Below are positions 45,556 through 53,968 of a stretch of 64,000 nucleotides of DNA, piece by piece. Each line of letters opens with the position of its first letter. Position 1 is the first letter of the stretch. Origin of the DNA: an uncultured Prevotellaceae bacterium. GTDB lineage: Bacteria; Bacteroidota; Bacteroidia; Bacteroidales; Bacteroidaceae. The stretch spans positions 161,767-225,766 of the forward strand of contig OMZS01000002.1 in assembly GCA_900315565.1 (NCBI GenBank), written 5' to 3'. Both the position numbers and the translations under genes were made by a program. Under the pieces are notes generated by a model. That model saw only the letters and a program-made list of their open reading frames with translations, was not told where the DNA came from and did not search any database.

Positions 45556-45737
45556 AACAGAGAAAAACCAGAAAAAACGAATAGAAAGGATAGAAAGAAT
45601 AGAAGAAATAGAAAGAATAGAAATAATAGAAGGATAAGACTGTTTTTTCTTGTTTTTCCCCGTTTTTCCCCGTTTTTCTGACAAAGCATATCATAAAGTT
45701 CAAAGCTCAAAGTTCAAAGCTCAAAGTTCAAAGAATA
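45552..45737. repeat. GATAGAAAGAATAGAA tract and GTTCAAAGCTCAAA tandem repeat
   Basis: An A-rich hairpin arm (AACAGAGAAAAACCAGAAAA) and a GAATAGAAA tract run to a T-rich arm (CTTGTTTTTCCCCGTTTTTC). CATAAAGTTCAAAGCTCAAA repeats then run right up to the start of the next gene. Confidence 0.75.
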
Positions 45738-45739
45738 AT

Positions 45740-46231
45740 ATGGATCTCAACGACCACAACAAAGACGAGTTTCCCCCCGCTCACACCGCTGAGCATCTGC
45801 TCAACCAACTCATGATGCGTATGTTCGGATGCGAGCGTTCAAACAACGCCCACATCGAGCGCAAGAAGAGTAAGATAACGTACATACTCGACCACAAGCC
45901 CGACCGCAAGGAGGAGCGTGCCATCGAGCGCACCATGAACGAACTCATCGACGAGGATATGCCCGTGACGTTCGAGTTTGTCAGCCGTGCCGAGCTCGAG
46001 GGCATCATCATGGAGGCTGATGAGGATTCGCCCGATGCCCGCATTTCGCTCGACCGTCTGCCCGACGATGCGAGTGACACCATTCGTCTGGTGCGCATCG
46101 GCAACTACGACGTTTGTCCCTGCATTGGCAAGCATGTAAGGAGTACCGCCCAAATTGGTCGTTTTGAGTTGCTCGGCACCAACTGGGACAATGCCACCAT
46201 GGCTTTCCGCATCCGTTACAAAATTGTGTGA
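45740..46231 (+). CDS. AlaX-like tRNA-editing domain protein
   Basis: A 163-residue stand-alone version of the second additional domain of threonyl/alanyl-tRNA synthetases. These free editing proteins remove wrongly attached amino acids from tRNA. The zinc-binding set is complete: HTAEH (His15, His19) and CIGKH (Cys128, His132). The segment HIERKKSKITYILDHK fits the family. I start it at MDLNDHNKDE, because the 30 codons upstream are the GTTCAAA repeat read as protein. Substrate (Ala- or Thr-tRNA) is not decided. Confidence 0.8.
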   Translation: MDLNDHNKDEFPPAHTAEHLLNQLMMRMFGCERSNNAHIERKKSKITYILDHKPDRKEERAIERTMNELIDEDMPVTFEFVSRAELEGIIMEADEDSPDARISLDRLPDDASDTIRLVRIGNYDVCPCIGKHVRSTAQIGRFELLGTNWDNATMAFRIRYKIV

Positions 46232-46261
46232 TTGAGAGTTTTTTTTGCCATATTGCATCAT

Positions 46262-46394
46262 TGGTGTAAGAAAAAAGAAATCTCTTTGTCTCTTTGTCAG
46301 AAAAACAAATTCTCTTTGTCTCTCTGTCAGAAAATCTCTCTCTGTCGAAAAAACAGTTCCGCCCGTCATACCGAATGGGGTATGGCGGGCGGAA
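46262..46394. terminator. Shared hairpin between convergent genes, with CTCTTTGTC repeats
   Basis: TTCCGCCCGTCATACC (46357) pairs with GGTATGGCGGGCGGAA (46379-46394), one mismatch. It lies between the editing gene and rng, which converge. Just before it TCTCTTTGTCTCTTTGTCAG-type units repeat three times. Confidence 0.8.
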
Positions 46395-46433
46395 GTGTTT
46401 TTTGCAGTCAGCTGTTCCCCAACGGGGAGCGGC

Positions 46434-48008
46434 TTACTTTGTCTCCTGTTCCTCTTTCATGTCGATGAACTGTTTCTTGCTGTCGTAGAACTCGTATTGC
46501 AAGAAAGCCATCTTTTGCGAGGCAATCACGTGTACGCCTAATCCGTATTTCATCTGCCACTTGCGCTTGAGGCTTACGAAGCCCTGGTTGATATAGGCAG
46601 CTACGTAGGGGTGAACGTGCAGGTAGAATTTCTTTACTCCAATCTTGTTGACCAGTTGGTCAATCTTACGCTCGAGCTGGTCGGTGAAGAGGATGCTCGA
46701 CTTGATGGTTCCTTTTCCGAAGCAGGTGGGGCAGGTCTCCTCTACGTTGACGTCCATGGCAGGGCGCACGCGCTGGCGGGTGATCTGCATGAGTCCGAAC
46801 TTCGAGAGCGGCAGGATGTTGTGGCGTGCGCGGTCCTTTTGCATGTTCTTGCACATGCGCTCGTAGAGCTGCTGGCGGTCTTCGGCGAGGTTCATGTCGA
46901 TGAAGTCAACGATGATGATGCCTCCCATGTCGCGCAGTCGCAGCTGTCGTGCCAGCTCGTCGGCGGCTCCGAGGTTCACGTCGAGGGCGTTGGCCTCCTG
47001 TCCGTTCACGCCGCGTGTGCGGTTGCCGCTGTTCACATCCACCACGTGCATGGCCTCGGTGTGCTCGATGATGAGGTAGGCGCCATGCTTGTAGTTGACC
47101 GTTTTTCCGAAGCTCGACTTAATCTGCTTGGTGATGTTGAAATTGTCAAAGATGGGCACATTGCCTTTGTACAGCTTGACGATGTCTGCCTTTTCAGGGG
47201 CTATGAGTGTAACGTACTCCTTGACTTCGTTGAACACCTGCTCGTCGTTGACGTAAATATTCTCGTAAGTGGGGTTGAACAAGTCGCGCAACAAAGCAAC
47301 GGCGCGGCTGGTTTCTTCGAACACGAGCTGGGGTCTCTGCGTTGTTTTCTGTACTTTGGTAATGGCGTCCTCCCATCGCTTGAGCAGGACTTTGAGCTCG
47401 GAGTCGAGTTCGGCCACTCGTTTGCCCTCGGCCACGGTGCGCACGATGACGCCGAAGTTTTTGGGCTTGATGCTCTGTATGAGCTGCTTGAGCCGGGCGC
47501 GCTCCTCGCCGCTTTTGATTTTCGACGAGACAGAAACCTTATCGTTGAATGGCACAAGCACCAAGTAGCGTCCTGCGAACGACAGTTCGCCTGTGAGTCG
47601 CGGCCCCTTGGTGGAAATGGGTTCTTTAACGATTTGCACCAGCACCTCCTGATCCTTTTGCAGCGTCGTGGCTACGGTTCCGTCTTTTTTCAGGTCGGGC
47701 AGGCGTGATGCCTTTGAGAAGGGATAAAGTTTCTTTCGGTCGCTCTGTACCTGTTTCAGGTACTTTTCGTAAGAGTTGAACTGGTTTCCTAAGTCAAGAT
47801 AATGGAGAAAAGCGTCGCGTTCGAATCCTACATCTACGAAACTGGCGTTCAGTCCGGGCATCAGTTTCTTTACTTTTGCCACATAGATGTTTCCTACGGA
47901 GAAAGATGCTGAGCGTGGCTCAGTCTGATACTCTACCAGATTTTTGTCTTCCAGCAGGGCAATCGAAATCTCTTTCTCGTGGACATCAATTACAACTTCG
48001 CTGGTCAT
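46434..48008 (-). CDS. rng: Ribonuclease G/E family endoribonuclease
   Basis: Cuts RNA in rRNA maturation and mRNA decay. At 524 residues it has RNase G size, without the long scaffold tail of RNase E. An N-terminal S1 domain begins near residue 37 (VGNIYVAKVKKLMPGLNASF). The catalytic acidic set is in GGIIIVDFIDMNLAEDR, and the zinc-link motif reads CPTCFGKG. It is the third gene of a minus-strand run behind HU and a 29-residue basic protein, spaced by 105 bases from the latter. Length and order are normal. Confidence 0.95.
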   Translation of the reverse strand: MTSEVVIDVHEKEISIALLEDKNLVEYQTEPRSASFSVGNIYVAKVKKLMPGLNASFVDVGFERDAFLHYLDLGNQFNSYEKYLKQVQSDRKKLYPFSKASRLPDLKKDGTVATTLQKDQEVLVQIVKEPISTKGPRLTGELSFAGRYLVLVPFNDKVSVSSKIKSGEERARLKQLIQSIKPKNFGVIVRTVAEGKRVAELDSELKVLLKRWEDAITKVQKTTQRPQLVFEETSRAVALLRDLFNPTYENIYVNDEQVFNEVKEYVTLIAPEKADIVKLYKGNVPIFDNFNITKQIKSSFGKTVNYKHGAYLIIEHTEAMHVVDVNSGNRTRGVNGQEANALDVNLGAADELARQLRLRDMGGIIIVDFIDMNLAEDRQQLYERMCKNMQKDRARHNILPLSKFGLMQITRQRVRPAMDVNVEETCPTCFGKGTIKSSILFTDQLERKIDQLVNKIGVKKFYLHVHPYVAAYINQGFVSLKRKWQMKYGLGVHVIASQKMAFLQYEFYDSKKQFIDMKEEQETK

Positions 48009-48113
48009 TTTTCTCTTCTGCTGTCTTGTTTTAGGTGGTTGTTCGTATGTGAGTGGCTTTTGTGTCGGCCATTGTTTGGCTGTGCGTCTTCACATACGCA
48101 TAAGAGCAAGTGT

Positions 48114-48203
48114 TTACTTGCTCTTATGTCTGTTCTTTCTCAGTCTTTTCTTTCTTTTGTGAGTAGCCATCTTGTGGCCCTTTTTCTTTTTTCCGTTTGG
48201 CAT
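48114..48203 (-). CDS. Tiny basic protein, AURKAIP1/COX24-type, probably ribosomal
   Basis: Too short for many gene finders: ATG at 48203, stop at 48114, 29 residues, starting MPNGKKKKGHKMATHKRKKR and ending NRHKSK. More than half the residues are Lys, Arg or His. The motif KKxKxHKMxxHKRKKRLRKN is the core of the AURKAIP1/COX24 domain, found in mitochondrial ribosomal protein mS38 and in a small actinobacterial 30S protein. I recall it as conserved next to rng in Bacteroidetes. The stop codon lies in the loop of hairpin ATAAGAGCAAG/CTTGCTCTTAT, which may end or weaken transcription toward rng. Confidence 0.8.
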   Translation of the reverse strand: MPNGKKKKGHKMATHKRKKRLRKNRHKSK

Positions 48204-48284
48204 AGCCTTAAAAGTTTTAAATGGGTTGATATAATAATTATAATGTTTGTCTATTACCAGAGTTCGTTGTCCGGACTGGCGTTT

Positions 48285-48563
48285 TTATTCGCCTTTCATC
48301 TTGGCTACGAAGCTCTTGGCGGGCTTGAAGCTGGGGAAATCGTGCGCCTCGATCACGATAGTAGTGTTTTTCGAGATGTTGCGTGCGGTTTTTTCAGCTC
48401 TGTGCTTTACAACGAAACTGCCGAAGCCGCGCAAATACACATTGTCCTTGTTCAGCATGCTGTTTTTGATGCTTTCCATGAAAGCCTCTACTGTAGCTGA
48501 AACGTCTTTCTTCGCGATGCCTGTTGATTCGGCAATTTGGTTGATGATATCTGCTTTTGTCAT
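48285..48563 (-). CDS. HU/IHF family DNA-binding protein
   Basis: A 92-residue nucleoid protein that bends DNA as a dimer. It starts MTKADIINQIAESTGIAKKD and has the beta-arm segment LRGFGSFVVKHRAEKTARNI with the expected GFGxF motif, ending FKPAKSFVAKMKGE. The arm tip lacks the usual RNPxT proline motif (ARNISKNTTI), which may reduce bending; this is seen in some Bacteroidetes HU proteins. It has its own promoter and heads the run toward rng. Confidence 0.93.
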   Translation of the reverse strand: MTKADIINQIAESTGIAKKDVSATVEAFMESIKNSMLNKDNVYLRGFGSFVVKHRAEKTARNISKNTTIVIEAHDFPSFKPAKSFVAKMKGE

Positions 48564-48608
48564 TGTTCAAAAATGTTTATTATTAGTGTTCTTGTTAATT
48601 TCGGAGTG

Positions 48609-48616
48609 CAAAGATA
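48609..48616 (-). promoter_or_regulatory. Promoter -7 box for HU gene
   Basis: On the minus strand TATCTTTG, 46 bases before the start codon. Confidence 0.65.
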
Positions 48617-48741
48617 CAAGTTTTTAGCGTGATATAAAAATTTATTTGTGTTTTTTTTGAAAAATAGTGCAAATTAGGGAGTTATGAGGCGCGGTTTGGT
48701 GATTCGCGGGCTGTTTTGGCGTGCTATTTGTGCCTTTTCAG

Positions 48742-49737
48742 CTATAAATAGTTTTGCACCAGCAGTTCCACGAGCCTTGGCAGCGCGTAGCGGTCGAGCT
48801 CTTTTTCGTCAATCCAGATGTAGTCGTCGGGCAGCGTGGGACGTGAGTTCAGGTTGGCCACGTAGAAGTCGGCCATGAGCACGCGATGGGTGAGCACGTG
48901 TCGCACTCCCTGCCGCCGCAGGGTCAGTTCGCCGTCGAGTTGCGGCAACGGGCCGTTTTCCACCAGCAGCGGTTCCCAGAGTCCCTGCCATATGTCGCCC
49001 GCGCCACGGCGGCGGATGGCTGTCTGTCCGTTGTGGCGCAGATATATATAAATAAGGTGTCGGGTTTTCACCACGAGCTTTTTCTGTTTCACGGGCAGCT
49101 GTGCGATGGTTCCTGCGCGCAGGGCCTCGCAGCTTTCGGCCAGCGGACACTCGCCGCATCGGGGCGACTGGGGCGTACACACCATGGCTCCAAAGTCCAT
49201 CATGCCCTGGTTGAAGGCCGCCGCCCGTCCTTTGGGCAGCAGGCTGTCGGCCAGGGCTTTGAATGTTTTCTTTCCCTCGGTGGTGTTGATGGGCGTATCG
49301 ATGCCAAAGTGGCGCGCCAGCACCCGATAGACGTTGCCATCCACCACTGCCGCATCCAGCCCGAAGGCAATGGAGGCGATGGCCGCTGCCGTGTAGTCGC
49401 CCACGCCTTTCAGTTGGCGGATGCTCTCGAGCGTGATGGGGAAATGGCCGAGCGCCTTGATCTGCTGGGCAGCCTTGTGCAGGTTGCGCGCGCGGCTGTA
49501 GTAGCCCAGTCCCTGCCACTCGCGCAGCACCTCGTCCTCGGTGGCGTCGGCCAGCATTTCCACGTTGGGCCAGCGCAACATGAAGCGCATCCAGTAGTCA
49601 GTTCCCTGCTGGATGCGTGTCTGTTGCAAAATCACCTCGCTAAGCCAGATGGCATAGGGGTCTTTGGTTTCGCGCCAAGGCAACTGCCTTCCGTTGAGCG
49701 CGTACCATTTCAGAATGGCGTTGGCGAAGTTTCCCAT
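48742..49737 (-). CDS. mutY: A/G-specific adenine glycosylase MutY
   Basis: Removes adenine mispaired with 8-oxoguanine. The 331-residue protein starts at MGNFANAILK (49737); the ORF extends 51 codons upstream, but that part overlaps the next gene and is not conserved. Catalytic Glu is in SEVILQQTRI, the helix-hairpin-helix reads LKGVGDYTAAAIASIAFG, and the catalytic Asp is in VDGNVYRVLARHFGID. The iron-sulfur loop C-x6-C-x2-C-x5-C is complete (CTPQSPRCGECPLAESC). A C-terminal NUDIX-like domain follows (RHNGQTAIRRRGAGDIWQGL). Downstream of the beta-barrel gene by about 55 bases. Confidence 0.95.
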   Translation of the reverse strand: MGNFANAILKWYALNGRQLPWRETKDPYAIWLSEVILQQTRIQQGTDYWMRFMLRWPNVEMLADATEDEVLREWQGLGYYSRARNLHKAAQQIKALGHFPITLESIRQLKGVGDYTAAAIASIAFGLDAAVVDGNVYRVLARHFGIDTPINTTEGKKTFKALADSLLPKGRAAAFNQGMMDFGAMVCTPQSPRCGECPLAESCEALRAGTIAQLPVKQKKLVVKTRHLIYIYLRHNGQTAIRRRGAGDIWQGLWEPLLVENGPLPQLDGELTLRRQGVRHVLTHRVLMADFYVANLNSRPTLPDDYIWIDEKELDRYALPRLVELLVQNYL

Positions 49738-49792
49738 TAGCTCTGTTGCCTGTTTTTCCGTTCCTAGGGTTCTCCTAAATTCTCGTTCTGTT

Positions 49793-50467
49793 TTAAAATT
49801 TATAGCGCAGACCGGCCACAAAGATACCCTGCTCGCCCATGCCCACCTCGGTGAAACCGCGGAAGCTCTCCGAGCCAAATTCTGCACCAATGAGCGAGGC
49901 GTGGAAGTTCACGTACAACATGTTGTCTTTGTAGTCCAGTCCGCCCTCCTGGTCGTCTTTCTGCGTTTCGTGCATCATGGTTACGCCCAGGCCAGCCTTC
50001 GAGTAGAGACCGAAGTTGCGTTTGCGCAGCCAGTCAATCTTCACCGTGGGAATGACGCTCAGGTTGTTGAGCTTGCGCGTTCCCGTCTTTTCCTCATGGC
50101 GCGTACCGTCAACATTGTTTGTCCAGGCGCAGAACATGTCGCGCTTGGCACTGTTGAACGTAACCATACCGCCGATGGCCACCACCTTGCTCACGTGGTA
50201 GTAGTATTCGGCCGAGATGGTAGGCACGTACTTGGCGTCGCCGTAGGTATAGTAGCCCGTGGCGTAGCCGCCCGTCATGACCGAAGTGACCGTGGCCGAT
50301 ATTGCCAGCTCGGTGACGCTTGTAAGAAATCCAAGAATCTCTGAGTTTGACGGACCGCCGATGGCAATACCCAGGTCGTGGCGTGTGTTGTAAAAGCTGT
50401 CGTTTTGTGCCTGCATGTTGGTGCTGGCCATCAGGGTAAAAGCAATAAGTGCGAAAAATTTCTTCAT
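49793..50467 (-). CDS. Outer membrane beta-barrel protein
   Basis: A 224-residue exported protein: signal peptide MKKFFALIAFTLMASTNMQA, then alternating polar/hydrophobic strands with many aromatic ends (YVPTISAEYYYHVSKVVAIG, NFGLYSKAGLGVTMM, LYVNFHASLIGAEFG). It ends in RYKF, and the terminal aromatic residue is the usual outer-membrane insertion signal. The OmpW/OmpX-like size suggests a small barrel of 8-10 strands. Ligand unknown. It may share a transcript with mutY, which follows in the same direction. Confidence 0.8.
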   Translation of the reverse strand: MKKFFALIAFTLMASTNMQAQNDSFYNTRHDLGIAIGGPSNSEILGFLTSVTELAISATVTSVMTGGYATGYYTYGDAKYVPTISAEYYYHVSKVVAIGGMVTFNSAKRDMFCAWTNNVDGTRHEEKTGTRKLNNLSVIPTVKIDWLRKRNFGLYSKAGLGVTMMHETQKDDQEGGLDYKDNMLYVNFHASLIGAEFGSESFRGFTEVGMGEQGIFVAGLRYKF

Positions 50468-50550
50468 CGTTTTTTTCTTAAATAGCTATAAGTGGTTTAA
50501 TTATTGATAATCACGGCAGGAACGTTGCATTCCGGTTCTTTTCTTGTGTG

Positions 50551-50558
50551 CAAAGTTA
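50551..50558 (-). promoter_or_regulatory. Promoter -7 box for beta-barrel gene
   Basis: On the minus strand TAACTTTG, 84 bases before the start codon. Confidence 0.6.
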
Positions 50559-50752
50559 GTGCTTTTTGGCCGATAAAGCATAAGAAGAAAGGCGTTTAAC
50601 AAAAATTTATCTTTACATATTGGCATGGATAAAATCTCTGCAGCGTTTCCCGTGTAATGATGGTCAACTTCATGAGCCATAGAAACACAAGACCCCGATT
50701 TTTATGGTAAATAAAAAACACGTTTTCTTTTTCTTATTTCATCTTTTCTTCG

Positions 50753-50760
50753 TACCTTTG
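50753..50760 (+). promoter_or_regulatory. Promoter -7 box for phosphoesterase gene
   Basis: TACCTTTG followed by CAGCATCC. It predicts a leader of about 145 bases. Confidence 0.7.
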
Positions 50761-50771
50761 CAGCATCCAAA

Positions 50772-50880
50772 TAGGAGGTCACGTGGCCCACGTGACAGCA
50801 GCGTGGCCAACGACGTGAGCTACGTCGCCTCCTGCAACGCGACAACAGCGGCATTGCGACGTGAGCCACGTCGCCTCCTA
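50772..50880 (+). repeat. GACGTGAGCCACGTCGCCTCC repeats in 5' leader
   Basis: AGGAGGTCACGTGGCCCACG is followed by two direct copies of CGACGTGAG(C/T)YACGTCGCCTCCT (50811-50832 and 50858-50880). Each copy is itself a small hairpin (GACGTGAGC/ACGTCG type), and AGGAGG can pair with either CCTCCT. The structure lies wholly within the leader of the phosphoesterase gene. Confidence 0.8.
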
Positions 50881-50911
50881 AATGGGCTAAGCATGTGCGA
50901 CATTTTGCTTG

Positions 50912-51622
50912 ATGGAAGAAATACTGATTATACCCGACGTTCACGGACGCACGTTCTGGAAAGAGGCTGTCGCAGCACGCGACTACGACAGTATCGTGTT
51001 TCTCGGTGACTATGTTGACCCCTATCCGCAGGAGGGCATCAACACCGAGATGGCCTATAATGGGCTTTACGACATTCTCGACCTGAAACGCGCCGACCCT
51101 GAGCGCGTGGTGCTGTTGTGGGGCAACCACGACCTGCACTATTTCTCCGACTATTTCCGGCAGTACGCCATGGGCAGCCGTTTTGATGCCGAGTATGCCG
51201 ACACCTTCCACTATCTTTTTGAAACCTACCAGGACTTTTTCCAGTTGGCCTTCGAGGCAACAATCGGCTCGAAGCGCTATCTGTTGACCCATGCCGGCGT
51301 GGTGCCCGTGTGGTATGAGGAATGCAAGGACCTGATAGGCGAGCTGACCGCCGAAAACCTGAACACGCTGCTCGGCAGTTACCATGGCATGCGCTCGCTG
51401 ATGCACGTGGGCGCCGTGCGCAACGGTGTCTGGCCTGTGGGCAGTCCTGTTTGGGCCGACGTTTACGAGCTGATGGCCTCGGAACCTTTGGACGGCATCT
51501 ACCAGATTTTCGGTCACACCCGTCAGCGCCCCGGCCATCCGCAAATCACCGATCATTGGGCTTGCATCGACTGCATGCGGCCTTTTATTCTCGACAGCCG
51601 TGGACTTTTCATCGTGAAATAA
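50912..51622 (+). CDS. Calcineurin-like metallophosphoesterase
   Basis: A 236-residue cytoplasmic phosphoesterase with the complete metal-site set in order: DVHGR (residues 9-13), FLGDYVDP, WGNHDLHY, LLTHAGV and FGHTRQ. It resembles the PrpE/serine-threonine-phosphatase-like branch, whose substrates range from phosphoproteins to diadenosine tetraphosphate; the true one cannot be told. ATG at 50912 is chosen over a TTG three bases earlier. It is a single gene behind a repeat-rich leader, followed by a 600-base repeat region. Confidence 0.88.
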   Translation: MEEILIIPDVHGRTFWKEAVAARDYDSIVFLGDYVDPYPQEGINTEMAYNGLYDILDLKRADPERVVLLWGNHDLHYFSDYFRQYAMGSRFDAEYADTFHYLFETYQDFFQLAFEATIGSKRYLLTHAGVVPVWYEECKDLIGELTAENLNTLLGSYHGMRSLMHVGAVRNGVWPVGSPVWADVYELMASEPLDGIYQIFGHTRQRPGHPQITDHWACIDCMRPFILDSRGLFIVK

Positions 51623-51705
51623 TTTCGTAAAGCATGGTGTTACGAAATTATCTCACGACGTTATGCTGAGATTCTCAAGCTTGAGTTATTCACAATGAAT
51701 GGAGA

Positions 51706-51838
51706 TTTACGCTCCGCGCCTTTAATAAAACCAAGAAAAACCAAGAAAAACTAATAAAAACCGAGGTATTACAAATAAAAACCTGTTTTTCCTTGTTTGC
51801 TTTTGTTTTTATTTGTTTTTGAAAGGCGCGTAGCGTAG
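51706..51838. repeat. 133-bp hairpin element, copy 2
   Basis: Same ends and interior as 36886-37016, in the same orientation; differences are a few bases. It sits after the phosphoesterase gene, and nothing coding is seen between 51623 and the promoter at 52154. Confidence 0.88.
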
Positions 51839-51874
51839 AAAAAGAGGCTTATAAATAATCAAAGCTAGAAAATA

Positions 51875-52067
51875 TGAAATTATCTCTCGACATTACGCTG
51901 GGATTCTCTAGAGAATTTGAAATTATCTCACGACGTTGCGTTGAGATTCTCTAGAGAATTTGAAATTATCTCACGACGTTACGCTGAGATTCTCTAGAGA
52001 ATTTGAAATTATCTCTCGACGTTGCGCTGAGATTCTCTAGAAAATTTGAAATTATCTCCCGACGTTG
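51875..52067. repeat. 4.5 tandem copies of a 43-bp repeat
   Basis: Units start at 51875, 51918, 51961, 52004 and 52047 (partial). Each reads TGAAATTATCTCxCGACGTT, a short GCGCTGAG-like stretch, then ATTCTCTAGAGAATT. Units differ by a few bases and there are no unique spacers. Confidence 0.92.
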
Positions 52068-52153
52068 TTTTCGCCATGCAAAGAATGCCGTTAGCAGCTC
52101 GCGGCAGTTTTCTCCATTTCGTTTTGTGTGTTTTCATTTTTTATGTCGGTTCT

Positions 52154-52185
52154 TTTGGCTGATTGAAAGAAAAGGAGTATATTTG
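52154..52185 (+). promoter_or_regulatory. Promoter of carboxylesterase gene
   Basis: TTTG (52154-52157) and TATATTTG (52178-52185) are spaced by 20 bases, a full match to the Bacteroidetes promoter layout. Confidence 0.75.
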
Positions 52186-52209
52186 CAGAAAATAAACTAG
52201 AAAGACAAT

Positions 52210-53793
52210 ATGACGAGCATGAAGCGAATAGTATTGCTGGCAGCAGCGGCTTTGTTGCTGGCCGTTAACGGCATGCAGGCGCAGCCGTTGATGAAGACAC
52301 ATGTAGAGACGGGCGACGTGGAAGCCACGCCCGACGGTGACGATCTGGCTGTTTACAAGGCCATTCCCTACGCGGCACCTCCCGTGGGCAATTTGCGGTG
52401 GAAAGAGCCGCAGCCTGCCAAGGCCTGGAGCGGTGTGCTCAAAGCCGAGGACTTTGGACCGTGGCCGCCGCAGCCTTCGCGCCGCGACGGTTCGCATCCG
52501 CGCATGAGCGAGGACTGCCTCTACCTTGGCATTGCCACGCCTGCCACGTCGGTTGCCGACCGTCTGCCCGTGATGGTGTGGATTCACGGTGGCGGTTTTC
52601 AGACCGAACACTACGGCGGCGACCTCTGGACCAGCCTCGCCCGAAGGGGAGTAGTGGTGGTGAGCGTAGAATACCGCACGGGGTCTTTGGGATTTATGGC
52701 CCACCCCGAACTAACCAAAGAGTCGAAAAACGGGCATTCGGGCAACTACGGCCTGTTGGACCAGATATTTGCCCTGAAGTGGGTGCAGCGCAACATAACC
52801 AACTTTGGCGGCGACCCGTCGCGCGTGACTATTTTCGGCGAGTCGGCCGGAGCCATCAGTTGTAGCATACTTTGCGCCTCGCCTTTGGCCAAAGGACTTT
52901 TCTGTGCAGCCATCAGTCAGAGCGGCGGCTCGTTTGCTCCGTGGAAGGACAGCAGCCGCACCTTTGTGACCAACGCCTCGCAGAAAGGAGCCGAGCAGCA
53001 CGGGCTGGCTTTCCAGAAACATCTGAAGAAAAAGTCGCTGAAGCAGCTCCGGCAGATGGATGCGCTGGCTTTGGCTGGCGACAATGTGGGTTTTGGCGGC
53101 TTCTGGCCTTGTGTTGACGGCTATGTCATCACCGACGACCTTTACCGCAACTACGAGCGTGGCGACTACAACGATGTGCCCGTCATTGTGATGACCAACT
53201 CCGACGAGGGCGTTTTGTTTACTGGTCCGATGACTGCCGAAATGTATCGCAAAAGTGCCGAAGGCGTGTTCGGGCAGCATTTAGGCGAGGCCATGAAGTA
53301 CTATCCCGGCAATACCGACGAGGAAGCCTGTTACAGCAATGCCGATGTCTTCCGCGACCTGGGCTTTGCGTGGCCGTCGTTTGCCTGGGCGAGCCTACAG
53401 TCGAAGACGGGCAAGAGCAAGGCCTACGCCGCTTATCTGGCGCAGCCCTCGGAGTTGAGTTTTTCAGGCAGCAAAATGCGGCGCGGCGTTTCGCATGCCG
53501 ACGATATTCTGTATCTGAACAACGCTTTTGTGAGCCAGCCCGACAAATATCCCGCCGAGGCAGCCCTTTCGGAAATCATTCAGCAGTACTGGGTGAACTT
53601 TGCCAAGACGGGCAATCCCAACGGCAAGGGACTGCCTTACTGGCCGTCGTTCGACAAGGACCGCCCCACCACCATGCAGTTCAGCAACGGGGCGTCGCTC
53701 ATCATGGTGCCTAACCGCGACAAAATAGATTTCGTTGACAAATTCATGAAGTCGATACGCGAGGAAACCGAGCAGGCCCGCAGGGCCAAATAA
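52210..53793 (+). CDS. Type-B carboxylesterase, exported
   Basis: A 527-residue alpha/beta-hydrolase of the carboxylesterase/lipase family with a signal peptide (MKRIVLLAAAALLLAVNGMQ, from the fourth codon). It has YKAIPYAAPPVGNLRWKEPQ, the oxyanion segment WIHGGGF, EDCLYL, and the nucleophile Ser in FGESAGA. The catalytic His is probably in GVSHADD. Such enzymes in gut Bacteroidetes often remove acyl groups from polysaccharides, but the substrate is not evident. ATG at 52219 is an equally good start. No neighbour suggests a polysaccharide locus. Confidence 0.9.
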   Translation: MTSMKRIVLLAAAALLLAVNGMQAQPLMKTHVETGDVEATPDGDDLAVYKAIPYAAPPVGNLRWKEPQPAKAWSGVLKAEDFGPWPPQPSRRDGSHPRMSEDCLYLGIATPATSVADRLPVMVWIHGGGFQTEHYGGDLWTSLARRGVVVVSVEYRTGSLGFMAHPELTKESKNGHSGNYGLLDQIFALKWVQRNITNFGGDPSRVTIFGESAGAISCSILCASPLAKGLFCAAISQSGGSFAPWKDSSRTFVTNASQKGAEQHGLAFQKHLKKKSLKQLRQMDALALAGDNVGFGGFWPCVDGYVITDDLYRNYERGDYNDVPVIVMTNSDEGVLFTGPMTAEMYRKSAEGVFGQHLGEAMKYYPGNTDEEACYSNADVFRDLGFAWPSFAWASLQSKTGKSKAYAAYLAQPSELSFSGSKMRRGVSHADDILYLNNAFVSQPDKYPAEAALSEIIQQYWVNFAKTGNPNGKGLPYWPSFDKDRPTTMQFSNGASLIMVPNRDKIDFVDKFMKSIREETEQARRAK

Positions 53794-53880
53794 CGGCGGC
53801 TGAGTGGCGGCAAGGTGGGGCAGAAAGCCTGTATAGGCAAATATGTGGAACGTTTTGTCCTGATTTCCGATTATTTTCCT

Positions 53881-53888
53881 TACCTTTG
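53881..53888 (+). promoter_or_regulatory. Promoter -7 box for partner-switch genes
   Basis: TACCTTTG, with TTTTG ending at 53857 as a possible -33 element; transcription would start near 53895. Confidence 0.65.
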
Positions 53889-53968
53889 CCTGCAAAAGAA
53901 CCGCCCGCCTTCAACGTGGCTCCGCAAGAGGCCGCATGCAAACAACATCTGGGGCAAACAAATTAAAG

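Noticed and set aside
45650-45739. 30-residue N-terminal extension of the editing protein
   Set aside because: It is the GTTCAAAGCTCAAA repeat read as SSKFKAQSSK; the zinc-site fold starts after MDLNDHN.
51875-52067. Possible CRISPR array
   Set aside because: The 43-bp units follow each other directly with no unique spacers, and no cas gene is in the window.
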